This document shows, piece by piece, positions 16,081 to 25,629 of a DNA stretch of 64,000 nucleotides (positions are counted from its first letter, which is position 1; every line of letters starts with the position of its first letter). Under the pieces are notes generated by a model that saw only the letters and a program-made list of their open reading frames with translations, had not been told where the DNA came from and did no database searches. The position numbers were made by a program, and so were the translations under genes. Source of the stretch: Methylophaga sp. OBS1 (lineage in GTDB: Bacteria > Pseudomonadota > Gammaproteobacteria > Nitrosococcales > Methylophagaceae); assembly GCF_026319365.1 (NCBI RefSeq), contig NZ_JAPDMS010000003.1:248001-312000 (forward strand), in the 5' to 3' direction.

Positions 16081-18787
16081 ATGCCTGTTGTTTTCTCCTG
16101 AGCCATTTTTCCAGCTCTACCAGCCACAAAATGACCGAGGCAACCAGCACGATTTGCAGCCAGCTGTGCGCATCAATGGCGGCGCTGCCGAACAGGAAAT
16201 GCATGGCTGGCAGGTAAGTAAAGCCCAACTGGAAGACCAGCAACACCGCCACCGCCAGCAGCGCAATCCGGTTGCCCAGCAGGCCTGCCTTGTTAAGCAC
16301 CGGTGCAGTCAGAAAGCGGGTATTAAACAGATAAAACACCTCAAACATGACCAGTGTGTTCACCGTCACGGTGCGGGCAGCTTCCAGACTGTGGCCGGAG
16401 TCGATATGCAACACAAAAAGAGCAAAGCTGCCCAGCATCATGACCACCGACACAAAAACAATACGGCGGATAAGGTCCATCGTCAGTAAGGGCGTCTGCC
16501 TTGCCCGCGGCCTGCGTGCCATCAGGCCTGGCTCGGCAGGTTCAAAAGCCAGTGCCAGTCCCAAAGTGACCGCAGTTATCATATTGACCCAGAGGATTTG
16601 CACCGGCGTTATCGGCAGCATGACCCCCATCACAATCGCTGCAATGATAATCAAAGCTTCGCCGGCACTGGTGGGCAGGATAAACAGAATCGCCTTGGTC
16701 AGGTTATCGTAAACCGTGCGTCCTTCCTCGACCGCATCCACGATGGAAGCAAAATTATCATCCGCCAGCACCATATCCGAAGCGTCGCGGGCAACTTCAG
16801 TGCCGTTGCGGCCCATGGCCGTGCCGATATCGGCACGCTTCAATGCCGGCGCATCATTGACGCCATCACCGGTCATCGCCACCACTTCGTCATTCTCCTG
16901 CAGGGCTTTGACCAGTTTGAGTTTGTGTTCCGGCGTCGCTCTGGCAAACACGGACTTGTCTCTGACCACCTGTTGTAAGGCAGCGTCATCCAGTTCTTCT
17001 ATGTCTCTGCCGCTGATGACCGCTGAGGTCATGCCCATTCTTTCTGCTATGGCGGCGGCGGTATCACTGTGGTCCCCCGTGATCATTTTGATTTCAATGC
17101 CGGCATCCTGACACAGTCTGACTGCCTGTACTGCATCCTCCCGCGGCGGGTCCATCATCGCTACCAGCCCGAGCAGCGTCAGCCCCTGCTGGACATCATC
17201 AAAATCGAGTTCAGTCTTCTGCCCCTCAAAATCCAGGCTCGCCAAAGCCAGCACGCGCTGGCCTTTAGATGCCAGTAGCTTGACCTGCTGCTGCCAGTGC
17301 GCCAGATCCAGCTCATCTCCATGATGCTGATAGCGACACATTTCCAGCACCCGTTCCGGCGCACCTTTGAGATAACAGAAATGGCGGCCCTGATGATCAT
17401 GATGCAGTGTGGCCATGAATTGATGCACTGACTCGAAAGGAATCACGTCCAGTCTGGGCTGCGCCTCTTCTTCATAATCGCTTTCAAAACCGGCTTTGGC
17501 AGCCAGACTGAGCAGCGCGCCTTCAGTGGGGTCGCCTTCACACTGCCAGCGCTCATCCTTGAATATCAGACGGGCATCGTTACATAACAGACCAGCTCTG
17601 ATCAGCTGTTGCAGTGCTGAGTCTGATTCGACCTCGACCGTTTTATCGCCCTGCCGAACATCGCCATGCGGGTCATAACCACTGCCAGTGACTTGATAAT
17701 CCTGTCCGGCGGCGGTCAGCATTTCGGTGACCGTCATTTCATTGCGGGTCAGAGTGCCGGTTTTATCGGTGCAGATAACAGTGACCGATCCCAGTGTTTC
17801 CACCGCCGGCAGACTGCGGATGATGGCTTTTTTGCTTGCCATTTTCTGCACACCGATGGCGAGGGTAATGGTCATGATGGCCGGCAAACCTTCCGGAATC
17901 GCCGCCACAGCCACACTGACCGCCGCCATGAACATGCTGCTCAAGGAAAATTGATGAACGAGGATACCCACCAGCATGGTCAGCACCGCAATCAGCACGA
18001 TCATGATGCTGAGCTGTCGACTGAATAAGGCGATTTGCCTGAGCAGCGGCGTGGTGATTTCCTGTACTTCTGAAAGCAGGCTGCTGATTCGGCCCAACTC
18101 GGTATCTGCCCCGGTCGCGACCACTACGCCGCAGGCCTGACCGAAAGTGACCAGGGTGCCGGAATAAAGCATGCACTGGCGATCGGCAAGTTGTGTGGAT
18201 TCAGCCATCGTCTCGGCGGTTTTATCTACCGGCATTGACTCACCGGTCAATACCGCTTCCTGCAGTTGCAGGTTTTTTGCTTTCAGCAGCCTCAAATCCG
18301 CCGGCACCTTGTCACCCGCCTGCAGAAATACAATATCACCGGGCACAAGCTGGTCGGCTTTTAAAGTGGTTTTACTGCTATCGCGTTTGACTACGGCATT
18401 GGCGGTGAGCATCTTACCCAGCGCAGCAATCGCATCTTCCGCCTTACCTTCCTGAACCATGCCAATCAGGGCATTAATCAACACCACCGCCGTGATGACG
18501 ATGCCGTCCACCCAGTGACCAAGCAGAAAAACAATGATGGCAGCAGCAATCAGCACATAGATAAGTACGTTGTTACACTGCGCCAGGAATCGCTGCCACA
18601 GGCCGCGACGAACGCCCTCGGGGAGACGGTTAGGGCCGAAGCGGGTCAGGCGCTCGTCAGCCTGCGCCGCCGACAGGCCCTGTTCATCAGTATCCAGACG
18701 CTGCAGGACTTCAGCCACATCCAATGCATGCCAGGCCATTTGTCTGGACGACGTTATATCGGCATGTGGGGGCTGAAGATGTGCCAT
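16079..18787 (-). CDS. P2-type cation-transporting ATPase (Ca2+-ATPase-like)
   Basis: Inner-membrane ATP-driven cation pump of 902 residues. Motifs in order: TGES (181-184) in the actuator domain, PEGLP (298-302) in helix 4, the phosphorylation motif DKTGTLT with Asp341, KGAPE in the nucleotide-binding domain, MITGDH, and the hinge [16 protein letters not shown]. The N-terminal cation-ATPase domain and a C-terminal block of about four to six helices are present, as in bacterial PacL/SERCA-type pumps. Ca2+ is the usual substrate for this architecture, but Na+, K+ or Mn2+ cannot be excluded. Its ATG lies one base after the psd stop, so the two are co-transcribed. Confidence 0.9.
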   Translation of the reverse strand: MAHLQPPHADITSSRQMAWHALDVAEVLQRLDTDEQGLSAAQADERLTRFGPNRLPEGVRRGLWQRFLAQCNNVLIYVLIAAAIIVFLLGHWVDGIVITAVVLINALIGMVQEGKAEDAIAALGKMLTANAVVKRDSSKTTLKADQLVPGDIVFLQAGDKVPADLRLLKAKNLQLQEAVLTGESMPVDKTAETMAESTQLADRQCMLYSGTLVTFGQACGVVVATGADTELGRISSLLSEVQEITTPLLRQIALFSRQLSIMIVLIAVLTMLVGILVHQFSLSSMFMAAVSVAVAAIPEGLPAIMTITLAIGVQKMASKKAIIRSLPAVETLGSVTVICTDKTGTLTRNEMTVTEMLTAAGQDYQVTGSGYDPHGDVRQGDKTVEVESDSALQQLIRAGLLCNDARLIFKDERWQCEGDPTEGALLSLAAKAGFESDYEEEAQPRLDVIPFESVHQFMATLHHDHQGRHFCYLKGAPERVLEMCRYQHHGDELDLAHWQQQVKLLASKGQRVLALASLDFEGQKTELDFDDVQQGLTLLGLVAMMDPPREDAVQAVRLCQDAGIEIKMITGDHSDTAAAIAERMGMTSAVISGRDIEELDDAALQQVVRDKSVFARATPEHKLKLVKALQENDEVVAMTGDGVNDAPALKRADIGTAMGRNGTEVARDASDMVLADDNFASIVDAVEEGRTVYDNLTKAILFILPTSAGEALIIIAAIVMGVMLPITPVQILWVNMITAVTLGLALAFEPAEPGLMARRPRARQTPLLTMDLIRRIVFVSVVMMLGSFALFVLHIDSGHSLEAARTVTVNTLVMFEVFYLFNTRFLTAPVLNKAGLLGNRIALLAVAVLLVFQLGFTYLPAMHFLFGSAAIDAHSWLQIVLVASVILWLVELEKWLRRKQQA

Positions 18788-18788
18788 C

Positions 18789-19673
18789 TTAATTCATGGC
18801 TTGTCCGAGTTTGATGATATCCCCCGCCTGCCAATGGGACTGGAAGGCTTTCATGCCAGGCGGGAGCAGTAGAATCACTGTTGATCCCATATTGAAACGC
18901 CCCATTTCCGCCCCCTTAGTCAGACGAATTGATTGTTCATCAGCATAACGCCATTCCTTTATCGCGTCACCGTAAGGCGGAGTGATCTGGCCGGCCCAGA
19001 CGGTTTCCATACTGCCGACAAATATTGCTCCCACAAGCACCTGCACCAGCGGTCCGAACTCAGTATCAAATACCGTGACAACACGCTCATTACGGGCAAA
19101 CAGACGGGGTACAGCCCTTGCCGTGCGAGGATTGACTGAAAACAGCTTGCCCGGCACATAACGCATGCTGGTTAAGGTACCCGTCAGTGGCATATGAATA
19201 CGGTGATAATCGCGCGGCGAGAGGTAGATGGTGGCAAACTGACCGTCAGCGAATGCCTGCGCCAGTGATTGATCGCCAGCCAATAATTCTTCCACCGTGT
19301 AGTCACGTCCTTTGGCCTGAATGATGCGTCCATCGGTGACCGGACCCAGTTGACTGATTGCCCCATCGACCGGTGAAACCAATACATCATCGCCTTCAGC
19401 AACAGGCCGAATACCAGCCCTGAGTGGTCGGGTAAAAAACGCATTAAAACTGGGGTAATCTTGCAGGTCCGCTGACGTCGCCTCACTGATATCGACTTTA
19501 AACCACCAACTGATGAAGCGAATAAAAGCATTTTTGAACCAGCCCACCCGGCTTTGCGTCAGGCGATGCATCAGCACCGACAGCGTATGCTGAGGCAACA
19601 AATACTGCGGTACTGTCAGGATACGATCCAGCCAGTTACAGCGCCGTTCTTTTGTGTCGGGTCTGTCAGCCAC
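18789..19673 (-). CDS. psd: phosphatidylserine decarboxylase proenzyme
   Basis: Inner-membrane-associated pyruvoyl enzyme that makes phosphatidylethanolamine from phosphatidylserine. The 294-aa length matches E. coli Psd (322) closely enough. Key segments: YPSFNAFFTRPLR near residues 77-89, SPVDGAISQLG, YHRIHMPLTG, VGAIFVGSMET and the autocleavage site NMGST, with the serine that becomes the pyruvoyl group at about 264. Most Psd proteins have LGST, so Met before Gly is a mild variation. The start codon is GTG at 19673 with AGGGG 7 bases upstream. It is followed immediately by the cation ATPase gene. Confidence 0.95.
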   Translation of the reverse strand: MADRPDTKERRCNWLDRILTVPQYLLPQHTLSVLMHRLTQSRVGWFKNAFIRFISWWFKVDISEATSADLQDYPSFNAFFTRPLRAGIRPVAEGDDVLVSPVDGAISQLGPVTDGRIIQAKGRDYTVEELLAGDQSLAQAFADGQFATIYLSPRDYHRIHMPLTGTLTSMRYVPGKLFSVNPRTARAVPRLFARNERVVTVFDTEFGPLVQVLVGAIFVGSMETVWAGQITPPYGDAIKEWRYADEQSIRLTKGAEMGRFNMGSTVILLLPPGMKAFQSHWQAGDIIKLGQAMN

Positions 19674-19760
19674 GTCTTATCCCCTTTAACCTATAGTCCA
19701 AGCTTGTCATAATCAACGGCATTATTTCCATTCTTAACAAAAGCGGGAGTATAGCAAGCA

Positions 19761-20171
19761 ATGATTCAGCCCCTCATCTCTATCTGCCTCGCATTGTGCC
19801 TGATGCTGTCCTTGCCGCTGAAAGCAGCCGAATCGGCTGATGCTGCGGTTTCACCCTATTTCGCGATTGAAGATCCCTTCACCATTAACTTTCTCAAACA
19901 AAGTGATGACAAAATGCGCTACCTGCAAATCAAGGTCGCATTGAAATCTGACGATCCCGCGATCATTCAGAGCGCGCAAACCCATTTGCCGATGATTCAG
20001 GACTCACTCAGGTTACTGTTCACCGATCAAAGCTACACCACTATTACCTCGGTGGCGGGCAGAGAGCTGTTACAACAGCAGGCACTGGAACGAATTCGTG
20101 GTCTGCTGGCAGAGGAAACCGGCAATGACTCACTGGAACAGGTGTACTTCACCCGCTTTATTCTGCAATAG
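19761..20171 (+). CDS. FliL-like protein, secreted form (first of two)
   Basis: A 136-aa FliL-domain protein whose N-terminus is a cleavable-looking signal peptide (hydrophobic residues 5-20, then LKAAES), not the membrane anchor of ordinary FliL. The domain matches its neighbour at many positions: PYFAIEDPFTINF, QSDDKMRYLQIKV, VQTHLP-like AQTHLPMIQDSL, LLF and the ending VYFTRFILQ against VYFTSFLMQ. FliL sits around the stator at the flagellar base and supports torque. This copy may be periplasmic and help the second one, but that is inference. It lies 49 bases upstream of fliL, with a sigma-54-like promoter in between. Confidence 0.82.
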   Translation: MIQPLISICLALCLMLSLPLKAAESADAAVSPYFAIEDPFTINFLKQSDDKMRYLQIKVALKSDDPAIIQSAQTHLPMIQDSLRLLFTDQSYTTITSVAGRELLQQQALERIRGLLAEETGNDSLEQVYFTRFILQ

Positions 20172-20172
20172 C

Positions 20173-20186
20173 GGCATACTCCTTGC
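20173..20186 (+). promoter_or_regulatory. candidate sigma-54 (RpoN) promoter for the fliL-flhB operon
   Basis: GG at 20173-20174 and GC at 20185-20186 are exactly 10 bases apart in CGGCATACTCCTTGCT, a good match to the -24/-12 pattern (TGGCAC-N5-TTGCA). It lies 35 bases before the fliL start. Flagellar operons of polar flagellates are often RpoN/FleQ-dependent, which adds plausibility. Confidence 0.5.
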
Positions 20187-20220
20187 TAATTAAAACTAAA
20201 CTTGTATATGGAAAGCGCTC

Positions 20221-20721
20221 ATGGCTGAAAAACAAGACGATATTGAAGTCGCCGAAGAGAAAAATACTAAAACTACCAAAATCCTGGTTGTTGTCATTGC
20301 CATTCTTTTACTGGCTATCATTGGCCTCGGCGTCTTTTTGTTTATGGGTAACGGTGAGGAAGATGCTGCTGAAGTGACCGAACCCGTCAAGCAGCCACCG
20401 GTTTACTACACCATCGAAGAACCGTTTATTGTTAATTTTTCTGAGCAAAGTGACGGCCAGGTTCGCTACATGCAGGTCAAAATGAAAGTGATGGCAAGAG
20501 ACCAGGCAGTCATTGATGCGGTTCAGACCCACTTACCGGCTATACAGCACGAGTTGCTGATGCTGCTGTTCAGTCAAAATTATGACGGCTTATTGACCAG
20601 CGAAGGCACTCAAGCATTGCAACAGGCCTGCCTGGAAACAATCAACCGGATTCTGCAATCCGAAACTTCTCTGGAGAATGAGTTGGAAGCCGTGTATTTC
20701 ACCAGCTTCCTCATGCAATAA
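20221..20721 (+). CDS. fliL: flagellar basal-body protein FliL
   Basis: Single-pass inner-membrane protein associated with the MotAB-type stator. The 166 residues comprise an acidic N-terminus, a membrane helix at about 21-42 (ILVVVIAILLLAIIGLGVFLF), an acidic linker and a periplasmic FliL domain (VYYTIEEPFIVNF to the C-terminus ending VYFTSFLMQ). It is the expected FliL directly before fliM. The gap to fliM is 2 bases, marking the start of a compact export-apparatus operon. Confidence 0.95.
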   Translation: MAEKQDDIEVAEEKNTKTTKILVVVIAILLLAIIGLGVFLFMGNGEEDAAEVTEPVKQPPVYYTIEEPFIVNFSEQSDGQVRYMQVKMKVMARDQAVIDAVQTHLPAIQHELLMLLFSQNYDGLLTSEGTQALQQACLETINRILQSETSLENELEAVYFTSFLMQ

Positions 20722-20723
20722 CC

Positions 20724-21746
20724 ATGGCTGTCCACGACATACTCTCACAAGATGAAGTCGATGCCCTGCTGAATGGCCTGGGCGATGGCGAGCTGGAAAC
20801 CAGTTCGAATATCGACCCTGAAACCGGCAAGCCTCGGCCATATGACTTCGGCAACGAAGAACGCATTATCCGCGGCCGTATGCCGACGCTGGAAATGATC
20901 AATGAACGTTTTGGTCGTTACCTGCGTATCAGCCTGTTCAATATGCTGCGGCGCTCGGCGGAAATTTCGGTGGGTGGTGTGCAGGTGATGAAGTTCTCTG
21001 AGTACGTGCATACCCTGTTCGTGCCCACCAGCCTGAACCTGATCCATCTACACCCGCTACGCGGTACCGGCCTGATTGTGCTGGAACCGAAACTGGTGTT
21101 CACCATTCTGGATAATTATTTCGGTGGTGAAGGTCGTTTTCAGGCCCGTATCGAGGGCCGTGAATTTACCGCGACCGAACTGCGCGTGATTAACATGGTG
21201 CTGAACCTCTGTTTCCGTGACTTGACCGAAGCCTGGTCACCCGTGATGGAAGTCGACTTTGAATTTGTTAATCATGAAGTGAATCCACAGTTCGCCAATA
21301 TTGTCAGCCCCAGTGAAGTCGTGGTTATTTCAACGTTTCATGTCGAACTCGATGGCGGCGGCGGTGATGTCCATGTCACTTTCCCCTACTCCATGCTGGA
21401 ACCGATTCGTGAGCTACTGGATACCGGGCTGCAGAGTGATCGTTCCATGGACGATGGCCGCTGGGCCAAGGCATTACGTGAAGAAATAAAGATTGCCGAG
21501 GTGGAGCTGTGGGCGAACCTCGCACAGAGCACTTTAAGTCTGGAACAGATTATCAAGCTTAAACCGGGCGATATCATTCCCATCGATATGCCCAAACATG
21601 TGGTGACCATGGTAGAGGATGTGCCGATGTTTCGTGCCAGCTATGGTGAGCACAGCGAAAAAGCCGCGTTGAAAATTCAGGAAATTATCGAACATCCTAA
21701 AGATCACACACCGACGTACCAGTTGAAGAAAGGTAAGAAAAAATGA
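20724..21746 (+). CDS. fliM: flagellar motor switch protein FliM
   Basis: C-ring component that binds phosphorylated CheY and sets rotation direction. The 340-aa protein begins AVHDILSQDEVDALLNGL, containing the conserved CheY-binding peptide DILSQDEVDALL. The middle CheC-like domain (PTLEMINERFGRYLRISLFNMLR onward) and the C-terminal SpoA domain (LNLKPGD-like IIKLKPGDIIPID) follow. It overlaps fliN by 4 bases. Confidence 0.97.
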   Translation: MAVHDILSQDEVDALLNGLGDGELETSSNIDPETGKPRPYDFGNEERIIRGRMPTLEMINERFGRYLRISLFNMLRRSAEISVGGVQVMKFSEYVHTLFVPTSLNLIHLHPLRGTGLIVLEPKLVFTILDNYFGGEGRFQARIEGREFTATELRVINMVLNLCFRDLTEAWSPVMEVDFEFVNHEVNPQFANIVSPSEVVVISTFHVELDGGGGDVHVTFPYSMLEPIRELLDTGLQSDRSMDDGRWAKALREEIKIAEVELWANLAQSTLSLEQIIKLKPGDIIPIDMPKHVVTMVEDVPMFRASYGEHSEKAALKIQEIIEHPKDHTPTYQLKKGKKK

Positions 21747-22210
21747 GTGATGATACCCAACAAAAAGATCAGGAACTGGCCGATGAATGGGCCGCCGCAC
21801 TGGAAGAACAGAGCGACGAAACCAGCGGCGAAGAAGACAATGATCCCTGGGCTGAGGCACTGCAGGAACAGGCTGAATCTGAAGATAAGCAACAGAAAGC
21901 TAACCCGGCGCCGGTCGCCCAGTTGGATGACGATGCCAAACCGCGCCAGGATGTGGATCTGGACATGGTCATGGACATTCCGGTCACCATCTCCATGGAA
22001 ATCGGCCGCACCCGCATCAGCATTCGTAATCTGTTACAACTGAGCCAGGGTTCAGTGGTAGAACTGGATCGCCTCGCCGGTGAACCCATGGATGTGCTGG
22101 TCAACGACACACTGATTGCCCACGGCGAAGTGGTGGTGGTTAATGACAAATTCGGTATCCGCCTGACTGATGTCATCAGTGCGGCAGAACGCATCAAGAA
22201 GCTGCGCTGA
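21743..22210 (+). CDS. fliN: flagellar motor switch protein FliN
   Basis: C-ring base component with a SpoA domain in its C-terminal half (about residues 72-155: DIPVTISMEIGRTRISIRNLLQL, then GSVVELDRLAGEPMDVLVN and RLTDVISAAERIKKL). The first 70 residues are very acidic and low in complexity (EEQSDETSGEEDNDPWAEAL), a longer N-terminal extension than in E. coli FliN (137 aa). The stop overlaps the fliO start by one base (TGATG). Confidence 0.96.
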   Translation: MSDDTQQKDQELADEWAAALEEQSDETSGEEDNDPWAEALQEQAESEDKQQKANPAPVAQLDDDAKPRQDVDLDMVMDIPVTISMEIGRTRISIRNLLQLSQGSVVELDRLAGEPMDVLVNDTLIAHGEVVVVNDKFGIRLTDVISAAERIKKLR

Positions 22211-22638
22211 TGAAAATGCCATGCTTACTCGGCAGCAGTCTCTGGCTACTGTCATTCCCGCTTTATGCCGCTGAGCAACAGGAGAGTGCCAGGACCCTGA
22301 GTCAATCGCCTTTGTCTGCAATGAGCCTGTTACAGACCGTGATGGGGCTGGTTCTGGTACTGGGTTGCATCGTACTGGTGGCCTGGTTGTTAAAACGCAC
22401 CACCAGTTTTCATACGGCTGCTAACGGAAAAATGAAAGTGATTGCCGGTCTGCCTCTGGGCACCCGCGAGCGAGCGGTGCTGGTGCAGGTTGGAGATGAG
22501 CAACTACTGCTCGGGGTGACACCACAACAGGTCAACCTGCTCTATAAACTGGATACCCCACTTCCGACTGGCAATACTGAGCGTGCCGATTTTGCCGGGA
22601 AATTACGTCAAATTATGCAACAGCGGGGGGAACGCTGA
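22210..22638 (+). CDS. fliO: flagellar biosynthesis protein FliO
   Basis: Assembly factor for the FliP gate of the flagellar type III export apparatus. The 142 residues have an N-terminal hydrophobic segment, a transmembrane helix at about 39-58 ([21 protein letters not shown]) and the FliO cytoplasmic domain ([29 protein letters not shown]). Position between fliN and fliP confirms the call. It shares one base with fliP (TGATG). Confidence 0.93.
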   Translation: MKMPCLLGSSLWLLSFPLYAAEQQESARTLSQSPLSAMSLLQTVMGLVLVLGCIVLVAWLLKRTTSFHTAANGKMKVIAGLPLGTRERAVLVQVGDEQLLLGVTPQQVNLLYKLDTPLPTGNTERADFAGKLRQIMQQRGER

Positions 22639-23372
22639 TGCGATTCCTGCTCACTTTGATTATGTTACTGTCTCCGATGCTGGCCATCGGTGCCGAACAG
22701 GGTATTCCAGCCTTGACCGTCACTGATACCGAAGGCGGCGAAAGTTACAGCCTGACCCTGCAAATTCTGGCATTGATGACCGTGCTGACCCTGCTACCGG
22801 CAGGGTTGATGATGATGACGTCTTTTACCCGCATCATCATTGTGCTGGCCATATTACGTCAGGCCATGGGGGTGCAGTCGACCCCGTCTAACCAGATCCT
22901 GATTGGTCTGGCACTATTCCTGACTATCTTTATCATGCATCCGGTTTTCGGTCAGGCATACGAAGAGGCCGTCGTGCCGTATATGGACGGTGACATTGAA
23001 GTGACCACTGCCTTTGAGCGGGCCGGCGCTCCGTTCAAAGCCTTTATGCTGGCCCAGACCCGGGAAACTGACATCGAACTGTTTGCCTCAATCGGTGGCT
23101 ACGAGGAAATGCAGACACCGAAGGATATCCCTTACAGCCTGTTATTACCCTCTTTTGTCACCAGCGAACTGAAAACAGCCTTTCAGATCGGCTTTTTGAT
23201 CTTTATTCCGTTTCTGATCATCGATCTGGTGGTTGCCAGTGTGTTGATGGCGATGGGGATGATGATGTTGTCACCGATGCTGATTTCACTGCCGTTCAAA
23301 CTGATGCTGTTTGTATTGATTGATGGCTGGGCGCTGCTGATGGGCACGCTCGCCTCGAGTTTTTACCTATGA
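22638..23372 (+). CDS. fliP: flagellar export gate protein FliP
   Basis: Core subunit of the FliPQR export gate. The 244-aa protein has a cleavable signal peptide ([19 protein letters not shown]) and the two family signatures: [30 protein letters not shown] region near residues 53-78 and [29 protein letters not shown] in the C-terminal half, with the membrane pairs separated by a periplasmic loop. It overlaps fliQ by 4 bases. Confidence 0.97.
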   Translation: MRFLLTLIMLLSPMLAIGAEQGIPALTVTDTEGGESYSLTLQILALMTVLTLLPAGLMMMTSFTRIIIVLAILRQAMGVQSTPSNQILIGLALFLTIFIMHPVFGQAYEEAVVPYMDGDIEVTTAFERAGAPFKAFMLAQTRETDIELFASIGGYEEMQTPKDIPYSLLLPSFVTSELKTAFQIGFLIFIPFLIIDLVVASVLMAMGMMMLSPMLISLPFKLMLFVLIDGWALLMGTLASSFYL

Positions 23373-23638
23373 CGCCGGAAACTGTTCTTACCGTGATGCA
23401 ACAGACGCTACAGATCATTTCTGTATTGATCGCAGCGATTCTGTTACCCGCCCTGTTCATCGGCCTGCTGGTCAGCATGTTCCAGGCCGCGACCTCGATT
23501 AACGAACAAACCCTGACCTTTATTCCCAAGCTGTTTATCACACTGCTGGTCCTGATGGTGGCCGGTCCCTGGATGCTGAGTATGCTGATTAGTTTCAGCC
23601 GGCGTTTGTTTGAAGATATTCCTTTCCTGATCGGCTAG
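23369..23638 (+). CDS. fliQ: flagellar export gate protein FliQ
   Basis: Two-helix, 89-aa subunit of the FliPQR gate (helices about 17-37 and 51-71), with the typical [20 protein letters not shown] opening and the [17 protein letters not shown] connecting segment. It overlaps fliP by 4 bases and is 11 bases from fliR. Confidence 0.96.
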   Translation: MTPETVLTVMQQTLQIISVLIAAILLPALFIGLLVSMFQAATSINEQTLTFIPKLFITLLVLMVAGPWMLSMLISFSRRLFEDIPFLIG

Positions 23639-23649
23639 GCCGCGACAGT

Positions 23650-24432
23650 ATGGAATTCAGCATAGCTGAAATCACCGGCGCGCTGGGCAGTTATCTGTGG
23701 CCCTTTTTCCGCATCGCCGCGATGGTGATGGTGGCACCGATTTTCAGCAGTAACTTTGTCAGTGCCCGTGCTCGTCTGCTGCTGGCTCTGGCCGTCAGCA
23801 TGGTGATTATTCCCGGCATCTCTACCGATATGCCGGTGGTCGATCCTTTGAGTGCTACCGGTCTTTTAATCATTGCCCAACAAATTCTGATTGGCGCCTG
23901 TATGGGCTTTATTCTGCAGTTACTGTTCAACGCTTTTATTGTCGCCGGTCAGATCATCGCCATGCAGATGGGTCTGGGTTTTGCCTCAATGGTCGACCCG
24001 CAGAATGGCGTGATGGTGCCGGTGATCAGTCAGCTATACCTGGTGATGGTCACCCTGATCTTTGTCACCATCGACGGTCATCTTGTGCTGATTCAGGTGA
24101 TGTCTGAGAGCTTCAGCACGATGCCGGTCGGCCCCAATGGACTGACTGCTACCGATTTTCGTGATGTCGCTGCACAGGCCAGTTGGATGTATGCAGCTGG
24201 TGTCATAATTGCATTACCGGCGATAGGTTCCCTGATGATGGTCAACCTGGCGTTCGGAATTTTATCGCGGGCAGCACCGCAGATCAGTCCCTTCTCCATC
24301 GGCTTCCCGATGACCATCATTCTGGGTTTTGTGATCATCATGGTGACTTTGCCGCTGGTCGGCGAGCACATTGTTGATATGAGTGACACGATGCTGCAAA
24401 CCGCGCGTTTGCTGGTAACGCAGGATGGCTGA
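23650..24432 (+). CDS. fliR: flagellar export gate protein FliR
   Basis: Polytopic FliPQR gate subunit of 260 residues with about six hydrophobic segments. Features include RIAAMVMVAPIFSS near residue 21, QQILIGACMGFILQLLFNAF, and GQIIAMQMGLGFASMVDPQNG in the middle. The end overlaps flhB by 8 bases, so translation is probably coupled. Confidence 0.96.
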   Translation: MEFSIAEITGALGSYLWPFFRIAAMVMVAPIFSSNFVSARARLLLALAVSMVIIPGISTDMPVVDPLSATGLLIIAQQILIGACMGFILQLLFNAFIVAGQIIAMQMGLGFASMVDPQNGVMVPVISQLYLVMVTLIFVTIDGHLVLIQVMSESFSTMPVGPNGLTATDFRDVAAQASWMYAAGVIIALPAIGSLMMVNLAFGILSRAAPQISPFSIGFPMTIILGFVIIMVTLPLVGEHIVDMSDTMLQTARLLVTQDG

Positions 24433-25561
24433 AGAGAGCGGACAGGAAAAAACAGAAGAGCCCACGGCCAAGCGCCTGGAAGAGGCGCGAGAGAAAGGCC
24501 AGGTTCCCCGATCCCGTGAATTGACGACTGTACTGGTGATGATTCTGAGTGCGGTGACGCTGTTCTTCGTCGGTGAAAATATCATCGCTGATCTGGCTGA
24601 GGTGATGGCGCTGTCATTCAGCCTGACCCGCAAGCAGCTGTTTGACACCGATGCGATGGTCAATACCTTCATCCAGAGTGTCGAAATCATGGCTTTTGAT
24701 ATCGGCATATTCCTCGCCGTGACACTGGTTGCAGCACTCGCCGCACCAGCCTTGATCGGCGGCTGGAATTTCTCGGGGCAGGCCATGGCGCCCAAGGGTG
24801 AGCGGATGAGCCCACTCAAAGGATTGAAACGCATATTCGGTCCACAAGGGTTAATTGAACTAGCCAAGGCCCTGGCCAAATTTATTCTGGTCGGTGCCAT
24901 TTCCACGGCGATCCTGTGGGGGATTCGTGACCAATTATTGACACTGGGCCGCCAGGAAGTTGAAGTGGCGATGGCTGATCTCGGCTATCTGACGCTGTGG
25001 GTGTTTCTCGCCATCACCGCCAGTCTGATTCTGATTGCGGTGGTGGATGTCCCCTTCCAGATCTGGAATCACAGCCGTCAACTGCGGATGACCAAGCAGG
25101 AAGTCAAAGACGAGATGAAGGACAGCGAGGGTAACCCCGAAGTCAAGGGCCGTATCCGCCGCATGCAGGTACAGCTGTCGCAGCAGCGGATGATGCAGGA
25201 TATTCCGTCGGCCGATGTCGTTATCACCAACCCCACCCATTATGCCGTGGCGTTGAAATACGATCAGACCCAATCCGGCGCGCCGGTGGTGGTCGCCAAG
25301 GGGGCTGATCTGATTTCTCAGCAAATCCGCATGGTGGCTGAACACAATGAAGTGCCCATTCTCTCTGCGCCGCCACTGACCCGGGCGGTCTACTACTCGA
25401 CTGAAATCGGCGATGAAATTCCATCTGGTCTGTATATTGCAGTAGCCCAGGTATTGGCATTTGTCTTCCAATTACGTCGCTACCGCAAACAGGGTGGCAA
25501 CAAACCGCATCTGGACACCGAAGACCTGCCAATACCTGATGATTTAAGACGTGATGCATAA
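24425..25561 (+). CDS. flhB: flagellar export switch protein FlhB
   Basis: Inner-membrane export protein that switches substrate class from hook to filament through self-cleavage. The 378-aa protein opens with EKTEEPTAKRLEEAREKGQ, has four membrane helices, and carries the autocleavage motif NPTH at residues 269-272, the same number as in Salmonella. The C-terminal cytoplasmic domain is intact (VPILSAPPLTRAVYYSTEIG). A separate gene at 41036-41329 encodes only an FlhB-like C-terminal domain. Confidence 0.97.
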   Translation: MAEESGQEKTEEPTAKRLEEAREKGQVPRSRELTTVLVMILSAVTLFFVGENIIADLAEVMALSFSLTRKQLFDTDAMVNTFIQSVEIMAFDIGIFLAVTLVAALAAPALIGGWNFSGQAMAPKGERMSPLKGLKRIFGPQGLIELAKALAKFILVGAISTAILWGIRDQLLTLGRQEVEVAMADLGYLTLWVFLAITASLILIAVVDVPFQIWNHSRQLRMTKQEVKDEMKDSEGNPEVKGRIRRMQVQLSQQRMMQDIPSADVVITNPTHYAVALKYDQTQSGAPVVVAKGADLISQQIRMVAEHNEVPILSAPPLTRAVYYSTEIGDEIPSGLYIAVAQVLAFVFQLRRYRKQGGNKPHLDTEDLPIPDDLRRDA

Positions 25562-25572
25562 CCTACTCTAAG

Positions 25573-25590
25573 CCGGTCAAAGCCGACCGG
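25573..25590 (+). other. small hairpin in the flhB-flhA gap
   Basis: A 6-bp perfect stem (CCGGTC / GACCGG) with a 6-base loop lies 12 bases after flhB in the 68-bp gap. No T-run follows. It could attenuate transcription between the operon halves or be a 3' stability element. Confidence 0.35.
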
Positions 25591-25629
25591 TATTGAGGCA
25601 TCCCGACTGACTGCTTGAAAGGAAATTGG

